Below are positions 53,603 through 62,957 of a DNA stretch of 64,000 nt, in pieces (positions within the stretch are counted from its first letter, which is position 1; each line of letters starts with the position of its first letter). Source of the stretch: Nonomuraea spiralis. GTDB lineage: Bacteria > Actinomycetota > Actinomycetes > Streptosporangiales > Streptosporangiaceae. The DNA is taken from contig NZ_BMRC01000028.1 in NCBI RefSeq assembly GCF_014648435.1, forward strand, positions 62,001 to 126,000. Direction: 5' to 3'. Both the position numbers and the translations under genes were made by a program. Under the pieces are notes generated by a model, which had not been told where the DNA came from, ran no database searches, and worked only from the letters and a program-made list of their open reading frames with translations.

Positions 53603-55291
53603 TCAGTCCTCCTCTCGGGTCACGGTGGCGGCGTATCGGGGGGCGGCGGCCAGCAGGTGCCGGTGTGTCCCCTCGGCCAGCACCCGGCCGTCCTCCACGT
53701 AGATCACGTGGTCGGCCCGGTCGAGCACCAGCGGGCTGGTCGTGCAGATCATGGTGGTCCGGCCCGCGCGCGCCTTGGCCAGCCGCTCGGCGATGCGGGC
53801 CTCGCTGTGGGCGTCGACGGCGCTGGTGGGCTCGACCAGGATGAGCACCTCGGGATCGGTGAGCAGGGCCCGCGCCAGGCGCAGCCGCTGCTGCTGGCCG
53901 CCCGAGAACTCTCGTCCGGCCTCGGAGACCAGGGCGTCGAGGCCGTCGGGCAGCGCCTCGACGATGTCCTCGGCGCAGGCGGTGTGCAGGGCCGCGCGCA
54001 CCTCCTCGTCGGAGGCGGCGTCGCGGACGTCGAGCTCGTTCCTGAGCCTGCCGGTGAACAGGCGGGCGTCGTTGCCGGCGACCAGGATGCGGGAGCGGAT
54101 CTCGTCCATGGGCAGGGTGGCCAGCTCGACGGCGCCGAACGTGACGTCGCCGGAGGCGTAGCGGCCGAGCCGGTCGGCGATGGCGGCGGCCTCCTCCGGG
54201 GCGCCCGCCGCGACGGCGGTGAGCGTGCCCGGCTGGAGGGTGACGCCGCTGTAGGAGTCGCGCAGCACGCCGCCGCCGCTGGTCTCGGCGCCGCCGGTGA
54301 CCTCGGGCTCGATCGACAGGATGCGGATCACGCGGCGGGCCGCGACGTGGCCCTTGGTGAGCTTGTCAGCGGCCTCCGTCAAGGTGCGCAGCGGGCCGAT
54401 CAGGAACGCCGCGTAACCGTAGAGGGCGACGAGGTCGCCGGTGCTGATCTCGCCGCCGACCGCGAACGTGGCGCCGACGCCGGTGACGACCGCGATGAGC
54501 AGGCCGGGCAGCAGGATCTGGGCGCCTTCGAGCAGCGACTCGACCCGGGCCACGCCGACCCCGGCATGGCGGACCCGCTGGGACTCCTCGCCGTAACGGG
54601 CGGCGAACACCTGCTCGCCGCCGATGCCGCGCAGCACCCGAAGGCCCGCCACGATGTCGGCGGCCCTGGTGGACAGCTCGCCGGTCAGCTCGCGCTGGTG
54701 TTTCTGCCGCCGGTGCAGCGGCCTGAGCAGCGGCGAGACGGCGACCGCCATGAGCGGCACGCCGAACAGCACGAGCAGCCCGAGCGGGACCGAGGTCGTC
54801 AGCAGGATCACGGTGACCGCGACGATCGCCACGACCGAGCCGGTGCCGCGCAGCAGGATGTCCATGGAGCTGCCGATGTGGGCGATGTCGGAGTTGCCGA
54901 CGCTGACGACCTCGCCGGTCGAGACCTTCTTGGGCAGCGTCGCCCCGAGCCTGGCGGCCTGCCGCGCGGTCACCTGCACGGTGCGGTACGCCGCCGACAA
55001 CCAGTTGAAGACCGCCATCCGGTGACGCATGATCCCGGTGAACGCCTGCAGCAACCCCAGCCCGAGCAGGATCGACGCCCAGGTCAGCAACGCCCCGGTG
55101 TCCTTGGCGGTGACGGCGTCGATGCCCTTGCCGAGCACCGCGGGCACGAGCGCCTGGACCAGCCACCAGAGCGTGGCGAAGCCGATGCCGGCCAGCAGGG
55201 AGCGGGCCTGGCGCCGCGCGTTCCACCACAGGTAGCGGAGCGGGCTGCGGATGTCGGGCAGGCCGGGATCGGCCTCAGGTAGGGAACGCAT
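53603..55291 (-). CDS. ABC exporter half-transporter with degenerate nucleotide site
   Basis: A protein of 562 residues with six transmembrane helices and a nucleotide-binding domain. The signature FSGGQQQRLRLAR (near 460) is intact, but Walker A has become AAGAPEEAAA, Walker B reads LILVEPTSAVD without its Asp, and the H-loop position reads CTTSPLVLD. It is the non-catalytic partner of the protein at 51846-53600, forming a heterodimer with one competent site. The ATG at 55291 (MRSLPEADPGL) is used, since the upstream open frame is not hydrophobic or conserved. Confidence 0.87.
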   Translation of the reverse strand: MRSLPEADPGLPDIRSPLRYLWWNARRQARSLLAGIGFATLWWLVQALVPAVLGKGIDAVTAKDTGALLTWASILLGLGLLQAFTGIMRHRMAVFNWLSAAYRTVQVTARQAARLGATLPKKVSTGEVVSVGNSDIAHIGSSMDILLRGTGSVVAIVAVTVILLTTSVPLGLLVLFGVPLMAVAVSPLLRPLHRRQKHQRELTGELSTRAADIVAGLRVLRGIGGEQVFAARYGEESQRVRHAGVGVARVESLLEGAQILLPGLLIAVVTGVGATFAVGGEISTGDLVALYGYAAFLIGPLRTLTEAADKLTKGHVAARRVIRILSIEPEVTGGAETSGGGVLRDSYSGVTLQPGTLTAVAAGAPEEAAAIADRLGRYASGDVTFGAVELATLPMDEIRSRILVAGNDARLFTGRLRNELDVRDAASDEEVRAALHTACAEDIVEALPDGLDALVSEAGREFSGGQQQRLRLARALLTDPEVLILVEPTSAVDAHSEARIAERLAKARAGRTTMICTTSPLVLDRADHVIYVEDGRVLAEGTHRHLLAAAPRYAATVTREED

Positions 55292-55346
55292 GGCCTGACA
55301 AGGTTGACAACCCATCCCCCTGCCCGGCAAACCGTTTTTCGTTCCG

Positions 55347-56522
55347 CTAACGGCTGGGCACGTGCCTGAAGGTGCGCGCGGTGTAGAACAACGTGACCAG
55401 CGCGGTCAGCGCGAGCAGCATGTATCCCACCGTGTACGACCCGGTCGCGCCGTAGACGGCCCCCATCACGAGCGGCGGGAAGTACCCGCCCAGCCCGCCG
55501 GCGGCGCCCACGAGGCCGGTCACCGTCCCCACCTTCGACGCCTCGACCAGCTGGGCCACCAGGGCGAACACCCCGCCCGTGCCGAGGCCGAGGAAGAAGG
55601 CGATGAGTACGAAACACGCCCCGGCGGGCACCTCGGCGGGCGGCTTGAACGCCAGCGCGACCGCCATCACGACGGTTCCGGCCAGTGAGATGAGCATCAC
55701 CTTGACCGGCCCGATCCGGTCGGACAACGTGCCGCCGATCGGCCGGGCGGCGACGGCGGCGATCGAGAACCCGGCCGTGCGCAGCCCGGCGCCGGTCTGG
55801 GCGAAGTGGTAGACGTTCTGGAGCAGGGTCGGCAGGTACGTCGAGAACGCCACGAAGCCGCCGAAGGTGACGGCGTACAGGAAGGCGCACTGCCAGGTGG
55901 CACTGATCTTCACCGCCTCGCGCATCCGGGGCAGGGCCGGGGCGGTGGCGGGCGACCACTCGGGCGAGTCGCGGCTGCCGCCGATCATGATCACGCCCAT
56001 CAGGGCCAGCACCGCGGCCATGAGCAGGTGTGTCGGGAACCGGCCGAAGTCCTCGACCAGGCGCGGGGTGAAGAACGCCGACAACGCGGTCCCGCCCATG
56101 CCGGCGCCGAACACGCCGGTGGCGAAGCCTCTGCGGGCGGGCTCGTACCAGGCGTTGACGAACGGGATGCCGACGGCGAACGACGTGCCGGGGATGCCCA
56201 GCAGGAAGCCCCAGAACAGCAGCCATCCGTACGACTCCGACCAGCCCACGAACAACACGGGCACGATCGACACGAAGCAGATGACGGCGAACATGCGCCG
56301 CCCGCCGAGCCGGTCGGCCAGCACGCCCACCGGGATCCGGCCGAGCGAGCCGACCAGCACCGGGATCGCGACCAGCAGCGAGGTCTGTGTCGGGGACAGG
56401 TGCAGTGCCCTGCTGTAACTGCCCGACAGGGGCCCGATGAGGTTCCAGGCCCAGAACGTCACGGCGAAGGCCGCCGTGGCCAGCGCCAGGTTCCGCACCT
56501 GACCTTTACGAAGCACAGACAT
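55347..56522 (-). CDS. narK: Nitrate/nitrite transporter (NarK, MFS)
   Basis: A major facilitator protein of 391 residues with twelve hydrophobic helices. The NNP-family signatures are VGSLGRIPVGVLADRLGGRR in the first half and AARPIGGTLSDRIGPVKVM with GLVGAAGGLGGYFPPLVMG in the second. It moves nitrate in or nitrite out. It diverges from narG with 45 bases between the start codons, so both are probably co-regulated. The long open frame further upstream on this strand is antisense to narG and is not coding. Confidence 0.9.
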   Translation of the reverse strand: MSVLRKGQVRNLALATAAFAVTFWAWNLIGPLSGSYSRALHLSPTQTSLLVAIPVLVGSLGRIPVGVLADRLGGRRMFAVICFVSIVPVLFVGWSESYGWLLFWGFLLGIPGTSFAVGIPFVNAWYEPARRGFATGVFGAGMGGTALSAFFTPRLVEDFGRFPTHLLMAAVLALMGVIMIGGSRDSPEWSPATAPALPRMREAVKISATWQCAFLYAVTFGGFVAFSTYLPTLLQNVYHFAQTGAGLRTAGFSIAAVAARPIGGTLSDRIGPVKVMLISLAGTVVMAVALAFKPPAEVPAGACFVLIAFFLGLGTGGVFALVAQLVEASKVGTVTGLVGAAGGLGGYFPPLVMGAVYGATGSYTVGYMLLALTALVTLFYTARTFRHVPSR

Positions 56523-56553
56523 ACACTCTGTGTAACAGAGGGTCACCTTCTGT
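56514..56553. promoter_or_regulatory. Dyad-rich control region between narK and narG
   Basis: Three overlapping symmetric elements share ACAGA/TCTGT half-sites: CACAGA-n7-TCTGTG (56514-56532), TCTGT-GTA-ACAGA (56527-56539) and ACAGA-n9-TCTGT (56535-56553). They fill the space between the two divergent start codons. One dyad overlaps the narK start. They may be regulator sites; no FNR (TTGAT-n4-ATCAA) box is seen. Confidence 0.5.
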
Positions 56554-56567
56554 GATGAAGTGGGGGT

Positions 56568-59500
56568 ATGAGCGCCGAGGACGTCCTGCTGAAGACCGGC
56601 CGGTTCCTCCGCAGATCGACCACCAGCGGCGATCTGCGGACTCTCTTCCTCAAGGGGGGCACCGAAGGCGACACCTTCTACCGGGACCGGTGGAGCCACG
56701 ACAAGGTCGTCCGCTCCACCCACGGCGTGAACTGCACGGGCTCGTGCTCGTGGAAGGTCTACGTCAAGGACGGGATCATCACCTGGGAGACGCAGGAGAC
56801 CGACTACCCGAGCGTGGGCCCCGACCGGCCCGAGTACGAGCCGCGCGGTTGCCCGCGAGGGGCGGCCTTCTCCTGGTACACCTACTCGCCCACCCGGATC
56901 CGCTATCCGTACGCGCGGGGTGTGCTGGTGCGGCTCTACCTGGAGGCCAGGGAGCGGCTGGGCGACCCGGTGGCCGCCTGGGCCGAGGTCACCACCGACC
57001 CGGACAAACGGGTGGCCTACCAGAGCGCCCGCGGCAAGGGCGGCCTCGTCCGCGTCACCTGGGACCTGGCCGTCGAGATGATCGCCGCCGCGCACGTGCA
57101 CACCATCCAGGCGTACGGGCCCGACCGCGTGGCCGGGTTCTCCCCCATCCCGGCGATGTCGATGGTCTCCCACGCCGTCGGCTCCCGGTTCGTGTCGCTG
57201 ATCGGCGGCACGATGCTCTCCTTCTACGACTGGTACGCCGACCTGCCCGTGGCCTCGCCCCAGGTGTTCGGCGACCAGACCGACGTCCCGGAGTCGGCCG
57301 ACTGGTGGGACGCCGCGTACCTGATGATGTGGGGCTCCAACGTCCCGGTCACCCGGACACCGGACGCCCATTGGATGGCCGAGGCGCGCTACCGGGGTCA
57401 GAAGGTCGTGGTGGTCTCCCCGGACTACAGCGACGCGGCCAAGTTCGCCGACGAGTTCCTGAGCGTGCGGCCGGGCACGGACGGCGCGCTGGCCATGGCC
57501 ATGGGGCACGTGCTGCTGTCGGAGTTCTTCGTCGAGCGCCAGGTCCCCTACTTCACCGACTACGTCAAGCGCTTCACCGACCTGCCCTTCCTGGTCACGC
57601 TGCGCGAGCACGAGGACGCGTACGTGCCGGACAAGTTCCTCACGGCCAAGGACCTGGGCTCGGCGGAGGAGGCGGCCGAGTGGAAGACCGTGCTCATGGC
57701 GGAGTCCGGCGAACCCGTGGTCCCGAACGGCTCGGTCGGCTTCCGCTGGACCGACTCCGGCGAGGGCCGCTGGAACCTCGACCTGGACACCGACCCGAGA
57801 CTCACCCTGTACGGCGGCGAGTCCGCGCAGGTCCTGCTGCCCCGCTTCGACGGCGAGGGGACCCTGCGCAGGGGCGTGCCGGTGGCGCGGGCCGGCGGAC
57901 ACCTGGTGACGACGGTGTTCGACCTGCTGCTCGCCCAGTACGGCGTGTCCAGGCCGGGCCTGCCGGGCCTCTGGCCGACCGGGTACGACGACGCGGCGCA
58001 GCCGTACACGCCCGGCTGGCAGGAGCCGGTGACCGGCGTCCCGGCCGAGCGGGTGGTCAAGATCACCCGGGAGTTCGCCAGGACGGCCGAGACCTCGCGC
58101 GGCCGATGCATGATCATCATGGGCGCGGGCGCCACGCAGTGGTTCCACGGGGACACGATCTACCGGGCGTTCCTGTCGTTGTTGTTGCTGACCGGCTGCC
58201 AGGGGCGCAACGGCGGCGGCTGGGCCCATTACGTGGGTCAGGAGAAGTGCCGCCCGCAGAGCGGCTGGGCGCTGCTGGCCGGGGCGCTCGACTGGTCGCG
58301 GCCGCCCCGGCAGGTGCCCGGCACGCCCTACTGGTACCTGCACACCGACCAGTGGCGCTACGACCGGTTCGACGCGGGCGCGCTGACCACGCCGCTCGGC
58401 CCCGGGGCCTTCCGCGGCAGGCACACGGTCGACCTGGTGGCCGAGTCCGTACGCAACGGCTGGATGCCGATGTCGCCGGCCTTCGACCGCAACCCGCTGG
58501 AGCTGGGCGAGCACGAGGATCCGGTGGCGTACACGCTGGAGGAGCTGCGCCAGGGACGGCTCCGGCACGCCGTGGACGCCCCTGACGACCCGGTCAACTG
58601 GCCGCGCGTGCTGACCCTGTGGCGCTCGAACCTGCTCGGCTCGTCGGCCAAGGGCAACGAGTACTTCCTGCACCACCTGCTCGGCGCCGGCTCCAACCTG
58701 GAGCAGCCCGACGAGCGGGCGCCGAGGGGCAAGCTGGACCTGCTGCTCACGCTCGACTTCCGGATGACCTCCTCGACGGTCTTCTCCGACATCGTGTTGC
58801 CGGCCGCCACCTGGTACGAGAAGTACGACCTGTCCTCCACCGACATGCACCCGTTCGTGCACGCGTTCAACCCGGCCATCTCGCCACCCTGGGAGACCCG
58901 GACGGACTTCGCCGCCTTCCACGCCATCGCCAGGGCCTTCAGCGCGCTGGCCAAGGAGCGGCTGGGGGTGCGCAAGGACGTCGTCGTGGTCCCGTACCAG
59001 CACGACACGCCGGGCGAGACCGGGCAGCCGGGCGGGCGCGCGTCCGGCACGCACGAGCCGACGCTCAAGGTGGTGGAGCGCGACTACGGCGCGGTCGCGG
59101 AGAAGCTGGCCGCGCTCGGCCCGCTCACGGAGAAGCTGGGCCTCCAGGTCAAGGGCGTCACGTTCATGCCGGACGAGGAGGTCGCCTGGCTGGGCCAGCG
59201 CTGTGGCCTGGTACCGCGCGGCGTGGCCAAGGGCCGTCCCGAGCTGGACACCGACGCCAAGGCGTGCGAGACGATCCTCGCGCTGTCGGGGGTGAGCAAC
59301 GGCCGGCTGGCCGCCCAGGGCTTCCGCCAGCTCGCCCGGCGCACCGGGGGCAACTTCGACGACCTCGTGGACGAGGGCCACCGCATCGTCTTCGCCGACA
59401 CCCAGGCCCGGCCCACGCACGTCGCCGCCAGCCCGGAGTGGTCCGGCAAGGAGGCGCACGACCGCCGTTACTCCCCCTTCACGATCAACGTCGAGAACGG

Positions 59501-60080
59501 CAAACCCTGGCACACCCTCACCGGCCGCCAGCACTTCTTCCTCGACCACGACTGGATGCACGAGTACGGCGAGGCCCTGCCGGTCTACCGCCCGCCGCTG
59601 GACATGGCCGAGCTCTTCGGCGAGAGCGCGACCCTGCGCTACCTGACCCCGCACTCCAAGTGGTCGATCCACTCCGAGTACCAGGACAACCTGCTCATGT
59701 TGTCGCTGTCGCGCGGCGGCCCGACCATCTGGATGTCCACCGAGGACGCGGCCAGGCTCGGCATCGCCGACAACGACTGGATCGAGGCGGTCAACCGTAA
59801 CGGCGTCGTCGTGGCCAGGGCCATCGTGTCCCACCGGATGCCGAAGGGCACGGTCTACATGTTCCACGCCCAGGACCGGCTGATCGACGTGCCGAAGTCG
59901 GAGGCGACCGGCCGCCGCGGTGGCATCCACAACGCGCTGACCAGAGTCCTGATCAAGCCCACGCACATGATCGGGGGCTACGCCCAGCTCTCGTACGCCT
60001 TCAACTACTTCGGCCCCACGGGCAACCAGCGGGACGAGGTCACCACCATTCGCCGCAGGTCGCAGGAGGTGCGCTACTGA
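56568..60080 (+). CDS. narG: Respiratory nitrate reductase alpha subunit
   Basis: The catalytic molybdopterin subunit, 1170 residues, which reduces nitrate to nitrite on the cytoplasmic side of the membrane. The FS0 cluster ligands are in HGVNCTGSCSWK near residue 52 (one His and several Cys). The molybdenum-ligand Asp is in SFYDWYADLP near residue 221. NCTGSCSWK and GCPRGAAFSWY match the family. Somewhat shorter than E. coli NarG (1247). A GGGGG lies directly before the ATG. The last base of its stop is the first base of narH. Confidence 0.95.
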   Translation: MSAEDVLLKTGRFLRRSTTSGDLRTLFLKGGTEGDTFYRDRWSHDKVVRSTHGVNCTGSCSWKVYVKDGIITWETQETDYPSVGPDRPEYEPRGCPRGAAFSWYTYSPTRIRYPYARGVLVRLYLEARERLGDPVAAWAEVTTDPDKRVAYQSARGKGGLVRVTWDLAVEMIAAAHVHTIQAYGPDRVAGFSPIPAMSMVSHAVGSRFVSLIGGTMLSFYDWYADLPVASPQVFGDQTDVPESADWWDAAYLMMWGSNVPVTRTPDAHWMAEARYRGQKVVVVSPDYSDAAKFADEFLSVRPGTDGALAMAMGHVLLSEFFVERQVPYFTDYVKRFTDLPFLVTLREHEDAYVPDKFLTAKDLGSAEEAAEWKTVLMAESGEPVVPNGSVGFRWTDSGEGRWNLDLDTDPRLTLYGGESAQVLLPRFDGEGTLRRGVPVARAGGHLVTTVFDLLLAQYGVSRPGLPGLWPTGYDDAAQPYTPGWQEPVTGVPAERVVKITREFARTAETSRGRCMIIMGAGATQWFHGDTIYRAFLSLLLLTGCQGRNGGGWAHYVGQEKCRPQSGWALLAGALDWSRPPRQVPGTPYWYLHTDQWRYDRFDAGALTTPLGPGAFRGRHTVDLVAESVRNGWMPMSPAFDRNPLELGEHEDPVAYTLEELRQGRLRHAVDAPDDPVNWPRVLTLWRSNLLGSSAKGNEYFLHHLLGAGSNLEQPDERAPRGKLDLLLTLDFRMTSSTVFSDIVLPAATWYEKYDLSSTDMHPFVHAFNPAISPPWETRTDFAAFHAIARAFSALAKERLGVRKDVVVVPYQHDTPGETGQPGGRASGTHEPTLKVVERDYGAVAEKLAALGPLTEKLGLQVKGVTFMPDEEVAWLGQRCGLVPRGVAKGRPELDTDAKACETILALSGVSNGRLAAQGFRQLARRTGGNFDDLVDEGHRIVFADTQARPTHVAASPEWSGKEAHDRRYSPFTINVENGKPWHTLTGRQHFFLDHDWMHEYGEALPVYRPPLDMAELFGESATLRYLTPHSKWSIHSEYQDNLLMLSLSRGGPTIWMSTEDAARLGIADNDWIEAVNRNGVVVARAIVSHRMPKGTVYMFHAQDRLIDVPKSEATGRRGGIHNALTRVLIKPTHMIGGYAQLSYAFNYFGPTGNQRDEVTTIRRRSQEVRY

Positions 60081-61681
60081 TGAAGATCATGGCTCAGATC
60101 GCCATGGTGATGAACCTGGACAAGTGCATCGGATGTCACACCTGTTCCGTCACCTGCAAACAGACCTGGACCAACCGTCCCGGCGTCGAGTACGTCTGGT
60201 TCAACAACGTCGAGACCCGCCCCGGCCAGGGCTACCCCCGGCGGTACGAGGACCAGGAGCGCTGGCAGGGCGGCTGGACCCTCGACCGCAAGGGCCGGCT
60301 GACGCCGCGCGCCGGAGGCCGGTTCCGCAAGCTGCTGAACATCTTCGCCAACCCGCTCATGCCCTCCATCCAGGACTACTACGAGCCCTGGACCTACGAC
60401 TACGAGAACCTCACCCGCGCGCCGCTGTCCGACGACGTCCCGGTCGCGCCGCCCAGGTCGCTGATCAGCGACGAGCCGATGAAGATCCGCTGGAGCGCGA
60501 ACTGGGACGACAACCTGGGCGGCGACCCGTCCCCCGACCCGGTGCTGGGGAAGTTGTCGGAGCAGGTCAAGCTGGAGTTCGAGCAGGCGTACATGTTCTA
60601 CCTGCCGCGCATCTGCGAACACTGCCTCAACCCGTCGTGCGTGGCCTCCTGCCCGTCCGGGGCCATGTACAAGCGGGCCGAGGACGGGATCGTCCTGGTG
60701 GACCAGGACCGTTGCCGGGGCTGGCGGATGTGCGTGACGGGGTGCCCGTACAAGAAGGTGTACTTCAACCACCGGACCGGCAAGGCCGAGAAGTGCACGT
60801 TCTGCTACCCGCGGGTCGAGGTGGGGTTGCCGACCGTGTGCTCGGAGACCTGCGTGGGCCGCCTGCGCTACCTCGGGGTGCTGCTCTACGACGCCGACCG
60901 GGTCACCGAGGCCGCCTCGGTGGAGAACGAGCGCGACCTGTACGAGGCCCAGCTCGGCGTCTTCGTCGATCCCGACGACCCGGCCGTGGCCACCGCGGGG
61001 TTGCCCGCCGAGTGGGTCGAGGCGGCCCGCAGGTCCCCCGTCTACGACCTGATCATGAAATATCGCATCGCGCTGCCTCTGCACCCGGAGTACCGCACGC
61101 TGCCGATGGTCTGGTACGTCCCGCCGCTCTCCCCCGTCGTGGACGCCCTGTCGAACACCGGGCACGACGGCGAGGACGCCGGCAACCTGTTCGCCGCCAT
61201 CGAGTCGCTGCGCATCCCGGTGGAGTACCTGGCCGAGCTGTTCACGGCGGGCGATCCCGTACCGGTGACGGCGGCGCTGCGGCGGCTGGCCGCGATGCGC
61301 TCGTACATGCGGGGGGTCAACCTGGGCGAGGAGCCCGTCCTGCCGGACACCGGCCTGGACGAGGACGAGATCAAGGCCATGTACCGCCTGCTGGCCCTGG
61401 CCAAGTACGAAGACCGGTACGTGATCCCGACCGCGTACGGCAACACGCCCGGCGTGGTCGAGGAGGCCGGGTGCAGCCTCGACTACTACGGCGGCCCCGG
61501 CATGCAGGCGCCCTTCGGCGAGGCGTCGGGCAAGCCGCTCCCGGTCTCCGTCGAGAGCTTCCACGGGCTCAAGGACCGCCAGACCAACGACGAGATCACC
61601 CGCGACCGGGTGAACCTCCTCAACTGGGACGGCCGGGGCGCCCCGGCCGGACTCTTCCCCCCGAAGAAGGGGAAATCATGA
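60080..61681 (+). CDS. narH: Respiratory nitrate reductase beta subunit
   Basis: An iron-sulfur subunit of 533 residues carrying electrons from NarI to NarG. Four cysteine groups are visible: CIGCHTCSVTCK near residue 16, CEHCLNPSCVASCP near 179, CRGWRMCVTGCP near 211 (Trp in place of Cys, the [3Fe-4S] site as in E. coli), and CTFCYP with CSETC near 239-255. It starts in the narG stop (TGATG) and its stop overlaps the narJ start. Confidence 0.95.
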   Translation: MKIMAQIAMVMNLDKCIGCHTCSVTCKQTWTNRPGVEYVWFNNVETRPGQGYPRRYEDQERWQGGWTLDRKGRLTPRAGGRFRKLLNIFANPLMPSIQDYYEPWTYDYENLTRAPLSDDVPVAPPRSLISDEPMKIRWSANWDDNLGGDPSPDPVLGKLSEQVKLEFEQAYMFYLPRICEHCLNPSCVASCPSGAMYKRAEDGIVLVDQDRCRGWRMCVTGCPYKKVYFNHRTGKAEKCTFCYPRVEVGLPTVCSETCVGRLRYLGVLLYDADRVTEAASVENERDLYEAQLGVFVDPDDPAVATAGLPAEWVEAARRSPVYDLIMKYRIALPLHPEYRTLPMVWYVPPLSPVVDALSNTGHDGEDAGNLFAAIESLRIPVEYLAELFTAGDPVPVTAALRRLAAMRSYMRGVNLGEEPVLPDTGLDEDEIKAMYRLLALAKYEDRYVIPTAYGNTPGVVEEAGCSLDYYGGPGMQAPFGEASGKPLPVSVESFHGLKDRQTNDEITRDRVNLLNWDGRGAPAGLFPPKKGKS

Positions 61682-62232
61682 ACAAGGCCGTGATCTGGCA
61701 GGCCGCCGCACACCTGCTCGCCTATCCCGACGAACGTTTCCACCGCCGCCTCCCGCTGATCAGGGAGGCCGCCGAGCCGCACTTCGCGGCGTTCCTGACG
61801 CGGATCGCGGACCTGGAGGCGGGCGACCTGGCCGCCCACTACGTCGAGACGTTCGACCTGCACCGGCGCTGCTGCCTCTACCTGACCTACTACACCGACG
61901 GCGACACCCGCCGGCGCGGAGCGTCCCTGGCCGCGCTCAAGCAGCGCTACCGCGCGGCCGGCTGGGAGCCGCTGGAGGACGAACTGCCCGACTTCCTGCC
62001 GGTCGTGCTGGAGTTCGCGGCGCTCGACCCGGCCGGCGTGGCGCTGCTGAAGGAGCACCGGAGCGGCCTTGAGCTGCTGCTGACCGCCCTGACCGAGATG
62101 GGGTCGCCGTACGCGGAGGTGATCGCCGTGGTGTGCGCGGCCCTGCCGCCGCTCACCGCCGCCGAACGCGCCGCGGCGCACCGCCTGGCCGCCGCGGGGC
62201 CGCCGGCCGAGACCGTGGGAGGGTACCTGTGA
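61678..62232 (+). CDS. narJ: Nitrate reductase assembly chaperone NarJ
   Basis: A helical chaperone of 184 residues of the TorD/NarJ family that holds NarGH while the molybdenum cofactor is inserted. The conserved YVETFDLHRRCCLYLTYYTD segment near residue 60 and the following GDTRRRGASL are characteristic. It overlaps narH by 4 bases (ATGA) and narI by 4 bases (GTGA), so the four subunits are translationally coupled. Confidence 0.92.
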   Translation: MNKAVIWQAAAHLLAYPDERFHRRLPLIREAAEPHFAAFLTRIADLEAGDLAAHYVETFDLHRRCCLYLTYYTDGDTRRRGASLAALKQRYRAAGWEPLEDELPDFLPVVLEFAALDPAGVALLKEHRSGLELLLTALTEMGSPYAEVIAVVCAALPPLTAAERAAAHRLAAAGPPAETVGGYL

Positions 62233-62909
62233 GCTGGGGCGAGAGCATGCTCTGGGTGGTCGCGCCGTACGTCACCCTGGTGATCTTCATCGGCGGCCTG
62301 ATCTGGCGGTACAAGTACGACAAGTTCGGCTGGACCACCCGGTCCTCGCAGCTCTACGAGAGCCCGCTGCTCCGGGTGGCCAGTCCGGTGTTCCACTACG
62401 GCCTGATCTTCGTGATCATCGGGCACGTGACCGGCCTGCTCATCCCGCTCTCCTGGACGGACGCGATCGGCGTGTCGAACGAGACCTACCACGCCAACGC
62501 CCTGATCTGGGGCGGCCTGGCCGGGGTGGCCACGCTGGTGGCGCTGGCCCTGCTGATCTACCGCCGCCGTACGAACGGGCCCGTCTTCCTGGCCACGACG
62601 AAGAACGACAAGACCATGTACGTGGTGCTGGCCGCGGCGATCATCGCGGGCGTGGTGACGACGGTCGCGGGGGTCGTGCCGAGCGAGGTGAGCTACCGGA
62701 CGACGGTCGCCCCCTGGTTCCGCGGCATCTTCGCCCTCAGCCCGGACGCCACCGCGATGGGCCACGCGAGCATCCTTTACAAGGTGCACACCGTGATCGG
62801 GATGGCATTGTTCGTGCTTTTCCCGTTCAGCCGCCTCGTGCACGCGCTTTCGGCACCGATCCCCTATTTGTTCCGCCCTTACATCGTGTATCGGGCCCGG
62901 TCCCGATAG
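62229..62909 (+). CDS. narI: Respiratory nitrate reductase gamma subunit
   Basis: The membrane cytochrome b subunit, 226 residues, with five transmembrane helices, oxidising quinol and passing electrons to NarH. Haem-ligand histidines are expected in VFHYGLIFVIIGH and in YKVHTVIGMALFV with SRLVHALS. The family opening WVVAPYVTLVIFIGG and RYKYDKFGWTTRSS is present. It starts with GTG overlapping narJ. The operon ends here; no nirBD or two-component regulator follows. Confidence 0.94.
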   Translation: MSWGESMLWVVAPYVTLVIFIGGLIWRYKYDKFGWTTRSSQLYESPLLRVASPVFHYGLIFVIIGHVTGLLIPLSWTDAIGVSNETYHANALIWGGLAGVATLVALALLIYRRRTNGPVFLATTKNDKTMYVVLAAAIIAGVVTTVAGVVPSEVSYRTTVAPWFRGIFALSPDATAMGHASILYKVHTVIGMALFVLFPFSRLVHALSAPIPYLFRPYIVYRARSR

Positions 62910-62957
62910 CGCGCCGCGCCACCCGGAAGGGGTGCCGGTGCGCCAGAATCGTTGGCT

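Noticed and set aside
56523..59966. Very long minus-strand open frame running through narG
   Set aside because: It is antisense to a clear narG and lacks recognisable motifs. Only its last part, 55347-56522, is a real gene (narK). Long antisense frames are expected at this GC content.
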